Below are positions 25,269-33,325 of a stretch of DNA of 47,720 bases, piece by piece (the first letter of the stretch is position 1; every line of letters starts with the position of its first letter). Origin of the DNA: JALEFZ01 sp039817415 (lineage in GTDB: Bacteria > Bacteroidota > Bacteroidia > J057). The stretch lies in contig JBCBVV010000050.1 in NCBI GenBank assembly GCA_039817415.1, positions 1-47,720 on the forward strand, in the 5' to 3' direction. The notes beneath the pieces are model-generated. The model did not search any database and was not told the origin of the DNA. It saw only the letters and a program-made list of their open reading frames with translations. Both the position numbers and the translations under genes were made by a program.

Positions 25269-26306
25269 TTAGGAAAAAAATACGATATTCCCAGGATGGG
25301 TACTCAGCTTCATTTTGTTTCCTCGGATTTGCACCACCGAATCTAAACGAACAAAATCCCTTTCCTCTATTAAGAATAAATACGGGTTGGTATCGTCAAA
25401 AAAGCTATCCAAATAGAGAGAATCCATATCTGCTTGGTAGGTTTTCTTTTTCATCACTGCCTCGTAATATCCCTCCATTTGCCTTCTGTACTGATGCTTT
25501 AACATCCTTCTGAACAAATAAGGAAAGACCAAATGTTCTTCTGTAATGCCCTTTACAGAATCCACCCTGATCCCATCCTCGGTCTTGTCTTGAGACCAGA
25601 GGTTCATTTTTTGGCGTTGGGCATTTAGCACAGCATAAATCAAGGGCTGTCGCAAGGCAGCAGATAAGGTCATGAAGAAATAGGGATAAACAAGGCCTGT
25701 AGCCACCAAACGATAATTGCTTGACTTCTTGATCATAGACAGCAGTTCGTCGGTGGTCAATTTACTGCCATCCCTTTCCTTTGTCTTACCAGGAAAAATC
25801 CATGAAATAGGCCTTCCCTTTCTGTCCATATCATTTACCACAATATAGCCTTCAATTCTATCCTCCCCTTTCTTATCAAAGCTTACGGGCCCTTCTTCAT
25901 TGGTATAGGTCAGGCTTTTGATCCAGTGTTTTCCGAAGGCAGTTCCCCACTCCACATCACTGACCCCAAGGTATTTCATCAACTTAGCGGTGGCGGCCTC
26001 TCCGTACTCCACGGGTTGACGGAACATATTCATCTTAGGTTTTTGGGCTTTGGCATATTCTTTTCCTCGAGCTTCTTTGGGTGGGGGAACCATAGCTGGG
26101 CCATAATGGGTTTCTAAGGCGTCAACACCTTGTAACCTCAACTGGCAAGAACCTTCCTTTTCTTCGAGTTTTTCCTCAAAAGTAGCTCTATGCTTGGTTA
26201 CAATTTTGTCCCATTGCTTGGGGTTGGAGGCTTCAAACATCAATGAATCACCATCTGGTGAATAGCCTACCAGATGAAAATGGCCTTTGATTAGGTAATA
26301 ATCCAT
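25269..26306 (-). CDS. Divergent staphylococcal-nuclease-fold protein with helical C-terminal domain
   Basis: Protein of 345 residues without signal peptide. The N-terminal 175 residues fit a thermonuclease (SNase) fold read by key positions: SPDGDSLMF with Asp18/Asp20 like the DGDT strand, LRLQGVDALETHY with Arg57, Asp62 and Glu65 like the active-site strand, and DRKGRPISWIF with Arg165 like the third catalytic residue. A 30-residue insert with Pro and Lys follows the second motif. The remaining 170 residues are helical, contain aromatic-rich segments (YPYFFMTLSAALRQPLIYAVL), and match nothing I recognise. All three SNase catalytic positions seem present, so nuclease activity is possible. 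It converges with the secreted protein gene and has its own upstream gap. Confidence 0.65.
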   Translation of the reverse strand: MDYYLIKGHFHLVGYSPDGDSLMFEASNPKQWDKIVTKHRATFEEKLEEKEGSCQLRLQGVDALETHYGPAMVPPPKEARGKEYAKAQKPKMNMFRQPVEYGEAATAKLMKYLGVSDVEWGTAFGKHWIKSLTYTNEEGPVSFDKKGEDRIEGYIVVNDMDRKGRPISWIFPGKTKERDGSKLTTDELLSMIKKSSNYRLVATGLVYPYFFMTLSAALRQPLIYAVLNAQRQKMNLWSQDKTEDGIRVDSVKGITEEHLVFPYLFRRMLKHQYRRQMEGYYEAVMKKKTYQADMDSLYLDSFFDDTNPYLFLIEERDFVRLDSVVQIRGNKMKLSTHPGNIVFFS

Positions 26307-26450
26307 GACTTATTTTAGAATTAGGGCTGTGGGGAAATGCAGTCGTTGTTCATTCTATCAGAAAAATAAACTTTCCTAGCATGAACAATGCTGTAGAGAA
26401 TATATCCTTTTTCTATCAATTCAGGTTCCTCCGGTCTGTGGATAAGTCAC

Positions 26451-26479
26451 AAAAAAAGGGAGATACCTCCGTACCTCCC
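26451..26479 (-). terminator. Terminator of the coiled-coil gene
   Basis: On the minus strand GGGAGGTAC pairs with GTATCTCCC (9 bp, one G-U pair) and is followed by seven T residues. It lies 23 bp after the stop codon of the coiled-coil protein gene. The remaining bases between 26307 and 26501 show no other feature. Confidence 0.88.
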
Positions 26480-26501
26480 TCGTCTATATTTTCTGGCTTA
26501 T

Positions 26502-27278
26502 CTATTCATCGTTTCCACCGCCATCTCCATCACTCTCGAATACTCCATCATCTGTTTCATCAACTGCATCCATCAAAATGTCCTCCTCGATGATCATGCC
26601 GGGATTGTCTCTTCTATTTTTCAGCTCGTCCAGCTGAAGGCGGAAGGTACTCAGACGCTCATTTTCAGAGAAAATTTTGGCGCGCTGGTTGTCCTGATCA
26701 ACTTTGTTTTGCTCAATATTGGCTTGCGTCTGAAGCAACATTTCTTCCAATTTGACTGAGTCTTTACCCATCGCAGAGAGGCTCTTTTCTTCCTTCTGGA
26801 TAAGTTTTTTCTGGTCTTCGATCACCAACTCCATTTCGTAGATATTAACGTGAAGTTGAAGCCCATTGAGAACTTCTGTTGCGCCAGAAATTTCATCTGG
26901 AAATTCTTCTGAACTGATGAAATTGTTATTCCCTGAGGAAATGAAGAGGGTAACTTTCGAATGAATTTTATCACCACGACTTGGGCGATTTACTTTGTAA
27001 AAGTAATCCATGTTGGTGCCAGAAATATCTGCAAATCTAGCACCTTCCATCATGCGAAGGCCAGACTTGGATTTGGCTTTTTGTCCTGTTCCTTTTTTGA
27101 ACAGATCATCCATAACAGCCTGAACATTTTTGGGTTGTCCTTCTACTGTGATGGAAAGGGCATTTCCTTTTTCCTTACGAGAAAAATCCGCCATTCCTTC
27201 TACGACCTCCTGTGCAGAAAGGGTAGAAACTAGCGAAAACATGAAAATGATGGTGAAAAGGCGTTGTAATTGTTGCAT
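26502..27278 (-). CDS. Secreted coiled-coil protein of unknown function
   Basis: Unrecognised family, 258 residues. A signal peptide (IIFMFSLVSTLSAQ) directs export. Residues 25-135 are mixed alpha/beta with a repeated basic patch (KKGTGQKAKSKSG). Residues 140-225 are a predicted coiled coil with regular leucines and many Gln/Glu/Lys. The tail is very acidic and Gly/Asp-rich (EEDILMDAVDE to the end, GDGGGNDE). No catalytic motif is visible. It lies 90 bp after alanine dehydrogenase on the same strand and is followed by the terminator at 26451, so it could be the last gene of the tsaE-alanine dehydrogenase transcript. A structural or envelope-tethering role is conceivable but unproven. Confidence 0.72.
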   Translation of the reverse strand: MQQLQRLFTIIFMFSLVSTLSAQEVVEGMADFSRKEKGNALSITVEGQPKNVQAVMDDLFKKGTGQKAKSKSGLRMMEGARFADISGTNMDYFYKVNRPSRGDKIHSKVTLFISSGNNNFISSEEFPDEISGATEVLNGLQLHVNIYEMELVIEDQKKLIQKEEKSLSAMGKDSVKLEEMLLQTQANIEQNKVDQDNQRAKIFSENERLSTFRLQLDELKNRRDNPGMIIEEDILMDAVDETDDGVFESDGDGGGNDE

Positions 27279-27368
27279 ACGTGACAGCTTTATTTTTTAG
27301 ACGAAATCCATAGTGTATAGTCACTCCTAAAGACAGCAAGCCTTTCAAATAGTTCCCTCTTCCTCTTG

Positions 27369-28613
27369 TTACATAGAAACAATTAGCAATTCAATGTCTC
27401 TGTAGTTCATGCTCATGCCGAAAAGCATCGCTATATTCTTCTTGGTTACGTGCCTGCGATATACATAAACCCCTTCTTTTGCACCTGGATTGTAGCGAAT
27501 CAGGTTATCTAAGCCACCACTATCTCCGATGTTGACAATCAGGGGTCCTAAAATATTACTAATGGCGATGGAGGCCGTTCTGGCTACCCTAGAAGCAATG
27601 TTTGGAACACAGTAATGGATAATTCCATGTTCCACAAAGGTGGGATTATCAAGGGTCATCATACGGCTTGTTTCGACGCAGCCGCCTTGGTCAATGGCTA
27701 CATCAATGATGACTGAACCATCCTTCATTTCCTTGACCATGTCTTCTGTTACCACCAAGGGAGCTCTTTGGCCCTCTCGATAAGCCGCTCCTATTACTAC
27801 ATCAGAAGCAATCACCGCTTCCCTTACATAATTTCCTTGAGCAACCGAGGTATATACACTGATGCCCAGCTCCTTTTCTATTCTTCTGAGTTTATAAATC
27901 TCTTGGTCAATGATCCTTACCCTTGCCCCCATGCCCATGGCTGTTTGAGCGGCGTTGAAGCCCACAGTACCTGCTCCAATAATGGTAACCTCAGCTGGAG
28001 GGATGCCTGTTACGCCTCCTAGTAAGATCCCCTGCCCATCATTATTGCCAGTGAGAAGTTCCGAGGCTATGTGAATGGAGGAAACGCCGGCAATTTCACT
28101 CATCATTTGGACCAGTGGTAGAGATCCATCCTGACTCTTAAAAAACTCAAAACCAATAGCGGTAATGTTTTTCTTGATGAGTTGGTGAACGAAGTCTGGG
28201 GTGAGGTTCCCCATGTTCACAGCTGAAATCAGGATTTGATTTTCTCTTAGTAGCCCCATTTCCTCCTGAGAAAGAGGAGAAACTTTAAGAATGATATCGG
28301 CATTGGTAAAAATATCCTCGGCCTTGTATTGGATCATGGCTCCTTCTTCCGAATAGTCATTATCCGTATACCTGGCACCTAGGCCTGCATCATGTTCCAC
28401 ATAGACCTGATGGCCATTGGCAACGAGTACGCCAGCAGCTTCTGGGGTGAGGGCTACTCTATTCTCCTGAAAAAAGGTTTCCTTGGGAATACCTACACGC
28501 AAGCTTTTCTTGCCCTTGCTGGACTGAACGGGACGCTCTTTGGGAACCGCCCATGATCCGGGATACACTCCGGAAAATAATCCTTGATCAATGGAATATT
28601 CTTGTTTAGCCAT
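27369..28613 (-). CDS. Alanine dehydrogenase-like protein (Bacteroidota type)
   Basis: NAD-dependent enzyme of the alanine dehydrogenase/transhydrogenase alpha family (PF05222 + PF01262), 414 residues with a 38-residue N-terminal extension. It has GIPKETFFQENRVALTP with the substrate Arg, ILKVSPL with the Lys, the NAD loop GAGTVGFNAAQTAMGMGARV, and VIIDVAIDQGGCVE with the catalytic Asp. The family's active-site His (as in LHLA of mycobacterial Ald) is replaced by Asn in SAVNMGNLT. Canonical members make pyruvate and ammonia from L-alanine; here the reaction is inferred. The start codon immediately abuts the TsaE stop (no gap), so the two are translationally linked. Confidence 0.87.
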   Translation of the reverse strand: MAKQEYSIDQGLFSGVYPGSWAVPKERPVQSSKGKKSLRVGIPKETFFQENRVALTPEAAGVLVANGHQVYVEHDAGLGARYTDNDYSEEGAMIQYKAEDIFTNADIILKVSPLSQEEMGLLRENQILISAVNMGNLTPDFVHQLIKKNITAIGFEFFKSQDGSLPLVQMMSEIAGVSSIHIASELLTGNNDGQGILLGGVTGIPPAEVTIIGAGTVGFNAAQTAMGMGARVRIIDQEIYKLRRIEKELGISVYTSVAQGNYVREAVIASDVVIGAAYREGQRAPLVVTEDMVKEMKDGSVIIDVAIDQGGCVETSRMMTLDNPTFVEHGIIHYCVPNIASRVARTASIAISNILGPLIVNIGDSGGLDNLIRYNPGAKEGVYVYRRHVTKKNIAMLFGMSMNYRDIELLIVSM

Positions 28614-29039
28614 TCAGACGTGCGTTAAAGTGATGGATCGCCGGCTTGGACTTTCCACTTCCAATCTAATAGAGGCATGGTTTGTAGGAAGGAAAGAGGG
28701 AACCCGTTCGGGCCACTCGATAAAGCAGTAATTTCCGGATTCAAGATATTCGTCAAACCCCATTTCATATGCTTCATCTTCATGATTAAGCCTGTACAGG
28801 TCAAAGTGATAAATGTATGCTTCTTTCCCCTCATATTCATGAACCAATCCAAAAGTAGGACTACTTACCCTTTCATTTACCCCTAGAACCTTACAAAAAC
28901 TTCGAATGAGGGTGGTTTTTCCAGCCCCCAACTCTCCGTAAAATGCAAAAATTCTGACATCCTTACAACTTTCCAAAATACTTTTGGCGATGTCTGGATT
29001 GTCCCCTAAATCCCCACTTATGTATGTTTTCTCAGGCAT
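28614..29039 (-). CDS. tsaE: TsaE, tRNA threonylcarbamoyladenosine ATPase
   Basis: Small P-loop ATPase needed with TsaB, TsaC and TsaD for t6A37 modification of tRNAs reading ANN codons, in the cytoplasm. It has 141 residues, normal for the family. Visible are Walker A GELGAGKTT from residue 35, SSPTFGLVHEYEG after it, YHFDLYRL with the conserved Asp, and CFIEWPERVP near the end. It is the first gene of the unit with alanine dehydrogenase (stop and start codons abut). PorX lies upstream on the same strand but is separated by a terminator; the order porX-tsaE-alanine dehydrogenase is, from memory, common in Bacteroidota. Confidence 0.95.
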   Translation of the reverse strand: MPEKTYISGDLGDNPDIAKSILESCKDVRIFAFYGELGAGKTTLIRSFCKVLGVNERVSSPTFGLVHEYEGKEAYIYHFDLYRLNHEDEAYEMGFDEYLESGNYCFIEWPERVPSFLPTNHASIRLEVESPSRRSITLTHV

Positions 29040-29103
29040 AAATCAATCTCTACGAGACCTTGAACGTTGCACAAAATACATCATGTCTCTTGATTGCTCA
29101 AAT

Positions 29104-29136
29104 GAAAAAGGAGAGTGCGCATCACACTCCCCTTTT
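29104..29136 (-). terminator. Terminator of porX
   Basis: On the minus strand GAAAAGGGGAGTG pairs with CACTCTCCTTTTTC with one mismatch and a 7-nt loop, ending in a T-tract. It is 27 bp past the PorX stop codon and isolates porX from tsaE. Confidence 0.82.
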
Positions 29137-29163
29137 CAAAAGATCTTTGGCTAGCTTAATCGC

Positions 29164-30732
29164 CTAGCGCTGTTTAGGACTAAGCTCTACAATCGGGATG
29201 ATCATTTCTTCAAGTGAAATCCCTCCGTGCTGAAAGGTATCCCGATAGTAATTCACATAATAGTTGTAATTGTTGGGATAGGCGAAGAAGTAATCCTCCA
29301 TGGCAAACACATAGGTGGAAGACACATTTATCTTGGGTAACCTTGCCTGCTCAGGCTTTCTGATGGTAAACAGGTTCTTAGCCCCCTCATCGTAATTTAG
29401 GTTCTTACCTTGCTTGTATCGTAGGTTGGTGGTTGTTTTTCTATCTCCGATGATTCTCACAGGACGCTTTACACGAATTGTACCGTGGTCTGTGGTCAAA
29501 ACGATTTTGACATTGCGCTCAGATAGGGTCTTCAACACGCGTAGCAAAGGGGAATACTCCAACCAACTTCTTGAAATCGACCTGTAGGCAGCTTCATTTG
29601 GTGCCAATTCGCGGATGATGTTCATCTCTGTACGCGAATGAGAGAGCAAATCAATGAAATTATACACAATGACATTTAGGTCATTGTTCATCAGATTCAA
29701 GACATTATCTGCCAGCGTTTTCCCATCATCGTTGGTAATGATCTTATGATAGGAATGCTTGATATTCAAGCGATGACGCTTAATCATTTGTTCGAGGAAG
29801 AAGGCCTCACTCATGTTTTTCCCTCCTTCTTGGTCATCGTTTAACCAATTCTTGGGATACTTTTGAGAAAGTTCCAGTGGCATCATGCCAGAGAAAATGG
29901 AGTTTCGGGAATACTGAGTAGCTGTAGGAAGAATGCCGTAATAGGCATCCTCATTATCAATATAATACAGCTCCGAAATAATGCTTTGGAAAGCTCTCCA
30001 CTGGTCGTAACGCAAGCAATCTACCAGGATGAAGAAAACACTTTCGTAGCCATCATCTAAGTATTTGAATGTCGTCTGTGGAATGATATCTGGGGATAGC
30101 ATGGGCCGTTCGCTCAAGTCTCCAGTGTTTACCCAATCCAGGTAATTTCTAGCGACAAAGCGCCCAAAGTTGGAGTTGGCTTCATCCAATTGATTCGCAA
30201 GGACTTCTTCCATCCCTTGGTCATCATTTTCTCCCATCTTGTCCTCCCAGAAAATCAAGTCCTTGTATATCTCCACCCAGTCTTCATGATGTCCCGCATC
30301 CATGAGTTTCATGGCGATGTTTCGGAAATCACGCTGGTAACCCGAAGTAACTTTTTCGTTGATCAGTTTTTTATTCTCTGTCAACTTCTTCAAGGCCAAT
30401 AGGATTTGGGTGGGTTTAACAGGCTTGATCAGGTAATCAGCAATCTGAGAGCCAAGGGCATCTTCCATGATGTGCTCCTCCTCAGATTTGGTGATCATGA
30501 TAACAGGCTGATTAGGCTTGATTTTTTGAATTTCCTGTAGAACAGTCAAGCCATCCATTCCAGGCATTTGCTCATCCAGAAAAACAACGTCAAAATTCTC
30601 CTTTTTCACCAGTTCCAGCGCATCAATTCCATTACTGACGGCTTCGACCTCATACTCTTTATCACGGAGATACATCATGTGTGCTTTGAGCAAGTCGATT
30701 TCGTCATCAACCCATAGAATACGTGTTGCCAT
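29164..30732 (-). CDS. porX: PorX, response regulator with PglZ phosphatase domain (T9SS regulator)
   Basis: Regulator of the type IX secretion system, 522 residues from the chosen start, close to the known PorX length. The N-terminal receiver domain has Asp9/Asp10 and phospho-acceptor Asp53 (VVFLDEQMPG), with Lys103 in LIKPVKP. A helical linker follows to about 215. The C-terminal PglZ/alkaline-phosphatase-like domain has metal/catalytic candidates Asp238 (ILVDCLRYDQW), Thr272 (TATQYSRNSIF), FIDLLSHSR, LTTDHGTIR and FQHGG. The family's PglZ domain is reported to act on cyclic and linear oligonucleotides. ATG 30732 starts at the receiver domain (MATRILWVDDE); an in-frame ATG 11 codons earlier (30765) is less likely. 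Its kinase PorY is not in the window, as is usual. The protein at 41065 is a likely client of the system it controls. Confidence 0.94.
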   Translation of the reverse strand: MATRILWVDDEIDLLKAHMMYLRDKEYEVEAVSNGIDALELVKKENFDVVFLDEQMPGMDGLTVLQEIQKIKPNQPVIMITKSEEEHIMEDALGSQIADYLIKPVKPTQILLALKKLTENKKLINEKVTSGYQRDFRNIAMKLMDAGHHEDWVEIYKDLIFWEDKMGENDDQGMEEVLANQLDEANSNFGRFVARNYLDWVNTGDLSERPMLSPDIIPQTTFKYLDDGYESVFFILVDCLRYDQWRAFQSIISELYYIDNEDAYYGILPTATQYSRNSIFSGMMPLELSQKYPKNWLNDDQEGGKNMSEAFFLEQMIKRHRLNIKHSYHKIITNDDGKTLADNVLNLMNNDLNVIVYNFIDLLSHSRTEMNIIRELAPNEAAYRSISRSWLEYSPLLRVLKTLSERNVKIVLTTDHGTIRVKRPVRIIGDRKTTTNLRYKQGKNLNYDEGAKNLFTIRKPEQARLPKINVSSTYVFAMEDYFFAYPNNYNYYVNYYRDTFQHGGISLEEMIIPIVELSPKQR

Positions 30733-31308
30733 AGTGGAAAGCCTGTAAGTTGCCTGATATTTCATACTAAATTACATGATTTGAGAGGATAAGCCCTATG
30801 AGGAAAGGAAAAAGTTCGAAAAAGCTATTGAATGGGGCTTCTTCTCCTTTGTAAGACCGTGTTACCTCTTTTGTACTACACAGAGTAAGTGTGCGTCATG
30901 TAATATGGTATTGATTTGGATGAGTATCCTATTAGGACGAATATAAGCTGTGAAGGTTATTCTGTTTGACGACAAATAGGCTGATACTTACACATCTGTC
31001 TAGAATTATTCGCTTTTAGTCTGTTCACATAATAGACTAGTACCTCCTAGCCTATTCAATCGCCAACTTTACCTATCCCCTACCCTCATTTTGGAGGAAA
31101 ATCATAAATACCCCTAAAAACAGCTCATTGAATGTTTGATAGCTGAGACTATACATACGTCCTTCTTAGATAAAATCGCCATTCGTATAGAAAATATCCT
31201 ATTTGGTAGTTCTTTTCCCTTTGGTAATGGAATGATGGGGGTAGGCCTTTGAACCTTGCCCTCAGGAAGAACGTCTTTAGAACCAAATTAACCTAAATAG
31301 AAAAGAAG
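30733..31308. other. Gene-free region upstream of porX and the subtilase gene
   Basis: No credible gene is seen in these 576 bp on either strand. There are small inverted repeats: TCCTA-T-TAGGA (30927-30937), TAGTCT/AGACTA (31017-31039), and AAGCCC/GGGCTT (30791-30840). I find no clear TANNTTTG box. Since porX (minus) and the subtilase (plus) both start from here, the region must contain their promoters. Its length is far above the local average and leaves room for a small RNA. Confidence 0.5.
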
Positions 31309-33153
31309 ATGAACAACTCTATTTTCAAGCTTTTTCTTTGTTCCTTCATCATAAGCATTTCCTTCAGTTGGGGAAATACAGCCTTTGCGCAGAAAACAGT
31401 CATTGAGACCGCAGCCGACCTGCCTCGTAGAACCTACGAGATCTCTGAGACAGATTTTCTGAAGGCGATTGACAACAAGGAACTGGTTGAGGACCTAGCC
31501 ACCAGAATTGAAGCAGCCCTTAAAGCTGACCTTGATAAATTTGAAATCAAAGACCCATCTACTCTAAAGGCCTATTATCAGTCGCTTTCTATGTTTGCGT
31601 CAAGAAAGTATGATTTCGAGGCCGCTAAATCCTACAGTGAAAAGGCAAAAGCCCTTATGGACAAAGAGGCCGAACTTCTCATGAGTGGAACTGGTCTATA
31701 CGCTTTCTCAAACGCCTACAAGAGCGCAGGAAGTGACAAGGGTGAAGCGTTCGAAAAGGCTTATGCTAAATATTTGTACGAAGCCTATTCAAAACTTCCT
31801 TATGACAAAATTGAGGAAGACCTCTTGGCCACCAAGGCATCACTTGAATTCACAACCAAGGACCTGATCGTAGGTAGTATTACCTCACAAATTCAGCCAG
31901 TCATTGAACAAATCGGTACGAATTGGCCAGAGGGGATGGCCAGCTCTGTGGTAACCTACCATGACCTGATGGAAAGTCGTATTCACCTTCTTGACGAAAG
32001 ATTAGAGGTGGTTTCACGAATCGTCGAAGAAAACAAAGGAAACACTACTGAAAAGGTAGATATCTGGGCCAATCGCGACGTAGCTTTTCCAGCAGCAGCC
32101 AAGGATCAGCTTAAATCTGTTGTCATTGGTGTATGGGATACGGGTGTAGATCTGGATATTTACAAAAACAAGGTAGAAGGTATCTACTTTGACAAAGAAG
32201 GAGCCAAAAGCGAAGCCCGTTTGATGTCTGAAGACGGTTTGAGTCATGAAGTAGCTCAGCTTGAATCCTTCATGGGTGGATTCTACGACCTTCAAAACAA
32301 CATCCAGTCAGAAGAGGCGGATAACTTCAAAAACTTCATGAAAGGCCTTAAGCAAGACAAAATGAAGGCTTTCTTTGAAGACCTAAGCTGGTATGGAACC
32401 TATTCTCACGGAACACACGTAGCTGGTATTGCTGAAGCTGGAAATCCTGCAGCCGTTATTCTTCCTGCCAGATTGGAGTATGGTACAAGTACTATTCCTG
32501 ACCTACCTACCATGGAAAAATCTCAAAGATGGGCAGATATGTTTACCTCGACTGTAGCCTACTTTAAGGCGAACGATGTAAAGGTTGTCAACATGAGCTG
32601 GAGATACAATTCCCTTTCCTATGAAGGAGCCCTTCAGGCCAATGGCGTAGGTGAATCCCCAGAGGAAAGAAGAGAAATGGCCTCTAAGTTCTTCGAAGTA
32701 GAAAAAGAAGCGCTCTACAATGCGATCAAATCTGCTCCAGAAATCCTCTTCGTTTGTGGTTCAGGAAACGAAAACAACGACGCTGACTTTGCAGAGTATA
32801 TTCCAGCTGGCTTGAATCTTCCTAACCTTATCACCATTGGTGCAGTCGATATTGAAGGAAAGAAAACGAGCTTTACGACTGAAGGGAAAAGCGTAGATTT
32901 TTATGCTAATGGGCACAAAATTGAAAGCTATGTACCAGGAGGAAACCGTCAGAAGTTCTCCGGAACCTCAATGGCTTCCCCACAAGTAGCCAACCTTGCA
33001 GGAAAACTATTCGCCGTCAATCCCAAGTTGAGTGTGGAAGAAGTGATACAGCTGATAGATAAAGGATGTAACGAATCCGATGAAGGAATCAAGCTGATCA
33101 ACCCTAAGCAATCTTTGATGATTTTAGGACAAGAGATGCAAAAGGGAAAATAG
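31309..33153 (+). CDS. Secreted subtilisin-like serine peptidase (S8)
   Basis: Exported serine protease, 614 residues. The signal peptide ends near NTAFA-QKT. An N-terminal helical, Lys/Glu-rich region (30-250), perhaps a propeptide or TPR-like domain, precedes the catalytic domain. The triad is Asp277 (GVWDTGVDLD), His367 (SHGTHVAG) and Ser554 (SGTSMASPQ), with oxyanion Asn487 (GSGNENND). About 90 residues lie between Asp and His, roughly twice the common spacing, including an acidic helix-rich insert. No T9SS sorting domain is present, so it is probably periplasmic or released by another route. AAGAAG just before the ATG may be a weak ribosome site. Repeat copy B begins 5 bp after its stop codon, followed by the terminator at 33267. 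Confidence 0.94.
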   Translation: MNNSIFKLFLCSFIISISFSWGNTAFAQKTVIETAADLPRRTYEISETDFLKAIDNKELVEDLATRIEAALKADLDKFEIKDPSTLKAYYQSLSMFASRKYDFEAAKSYSEKAKALMDKEAELLMSGTGLYAFSNAYKSAGSDKGEAFEKAYAKYLYEAYSKLPYDKIEEDLLATKASLEFTTKDLIVGSITSQIQPVIEQIGTNWPEGMASSVVTYHDLMESRIHLLDERLEVVSRIVEENKGNTTEKVDIWANRDVAFPAAAKDQLKSVVIGVWDTGVDLDIYKNKVEGIYFDKEGAKSEARLMSEDGLSHEVAQLESFMGGFYDLQNNIQSEEADNFKNFMKGLKQDKMKAFFEDLSWYGTYSHGTHVAGIAEAGNPAAVILPARLEYGTSTIPDLPTMEKSQRWADMFTSTVAYFKANDVKVVNMSWRYNSLSYEGALQANGVGESPEERREMASKFFEVEKEALYNAIKSAPEILFVCGSGNENNDADFAEYIPAGLNLPNLITIGAVDIEGKKTSFTTEGKSVDFYANGHKIESYVPGGNRQKFSGTSMASPQVANLAGKLFAVNPKLSVEEVIQLIDKGCNESDEGIKLINPKQSLMILGQEMQKGK

Positions 33154-33158
33154 AACTA

Positions 33159-33247
33159 AGAGACGGTTTAAGGTTTATACTTCTTGTTTACAGTTGTATT
33201 TCAAGAACCTGCCTGTAAACTTAAAATGATAAACCTAAACAGTCTCT
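33159..33247 (+). repeat. Palindromic 3'-UTR repeat, copy B
   Basis: An 89-bp element beginning 5 bp after the subtilase stop codon and ending before the terminator at 33267. The ends are AGAGACGGTTTA and TAAACAGTCTCT (one mismatch). Read along the host gene, the outer stem extends with GGTTTAT/ATAAACC. Two inner complementary pairs are present: TTCTTG with CAAGAA, and GTTTACAG with CTGTAAAC (perfect). Their order is a-b-a'-b', so they cannot both form a simple nested hairpin. It matches copies A (4389) and C (14886), with the same orientation relative to the host gene. Confidence 0.9.
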
Positions 33248-33266
33248 GAAGCTAGACCTACATGAC

Positions 33267-33303
33267 AACGCCCGTTTCAAGTATATTGAAACGGGCGTTT
33301 ATG
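33267..33303. terminator. Bidirectional terminator between subtilase and GT2 genes
   Basis: A 14-bp perfect stem, AACGCCCGTTTCAA (33267-33280) with TTGAAACGGGCGTT (33286-33299), and a 5-nt loop. It serves the convergent subtilase (plus) and glycosyltransferase (minus) genes. Confidence 0.87.
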
Positions 33304-33325
33304 TTTGAAAGACATCTTGCTTTGA

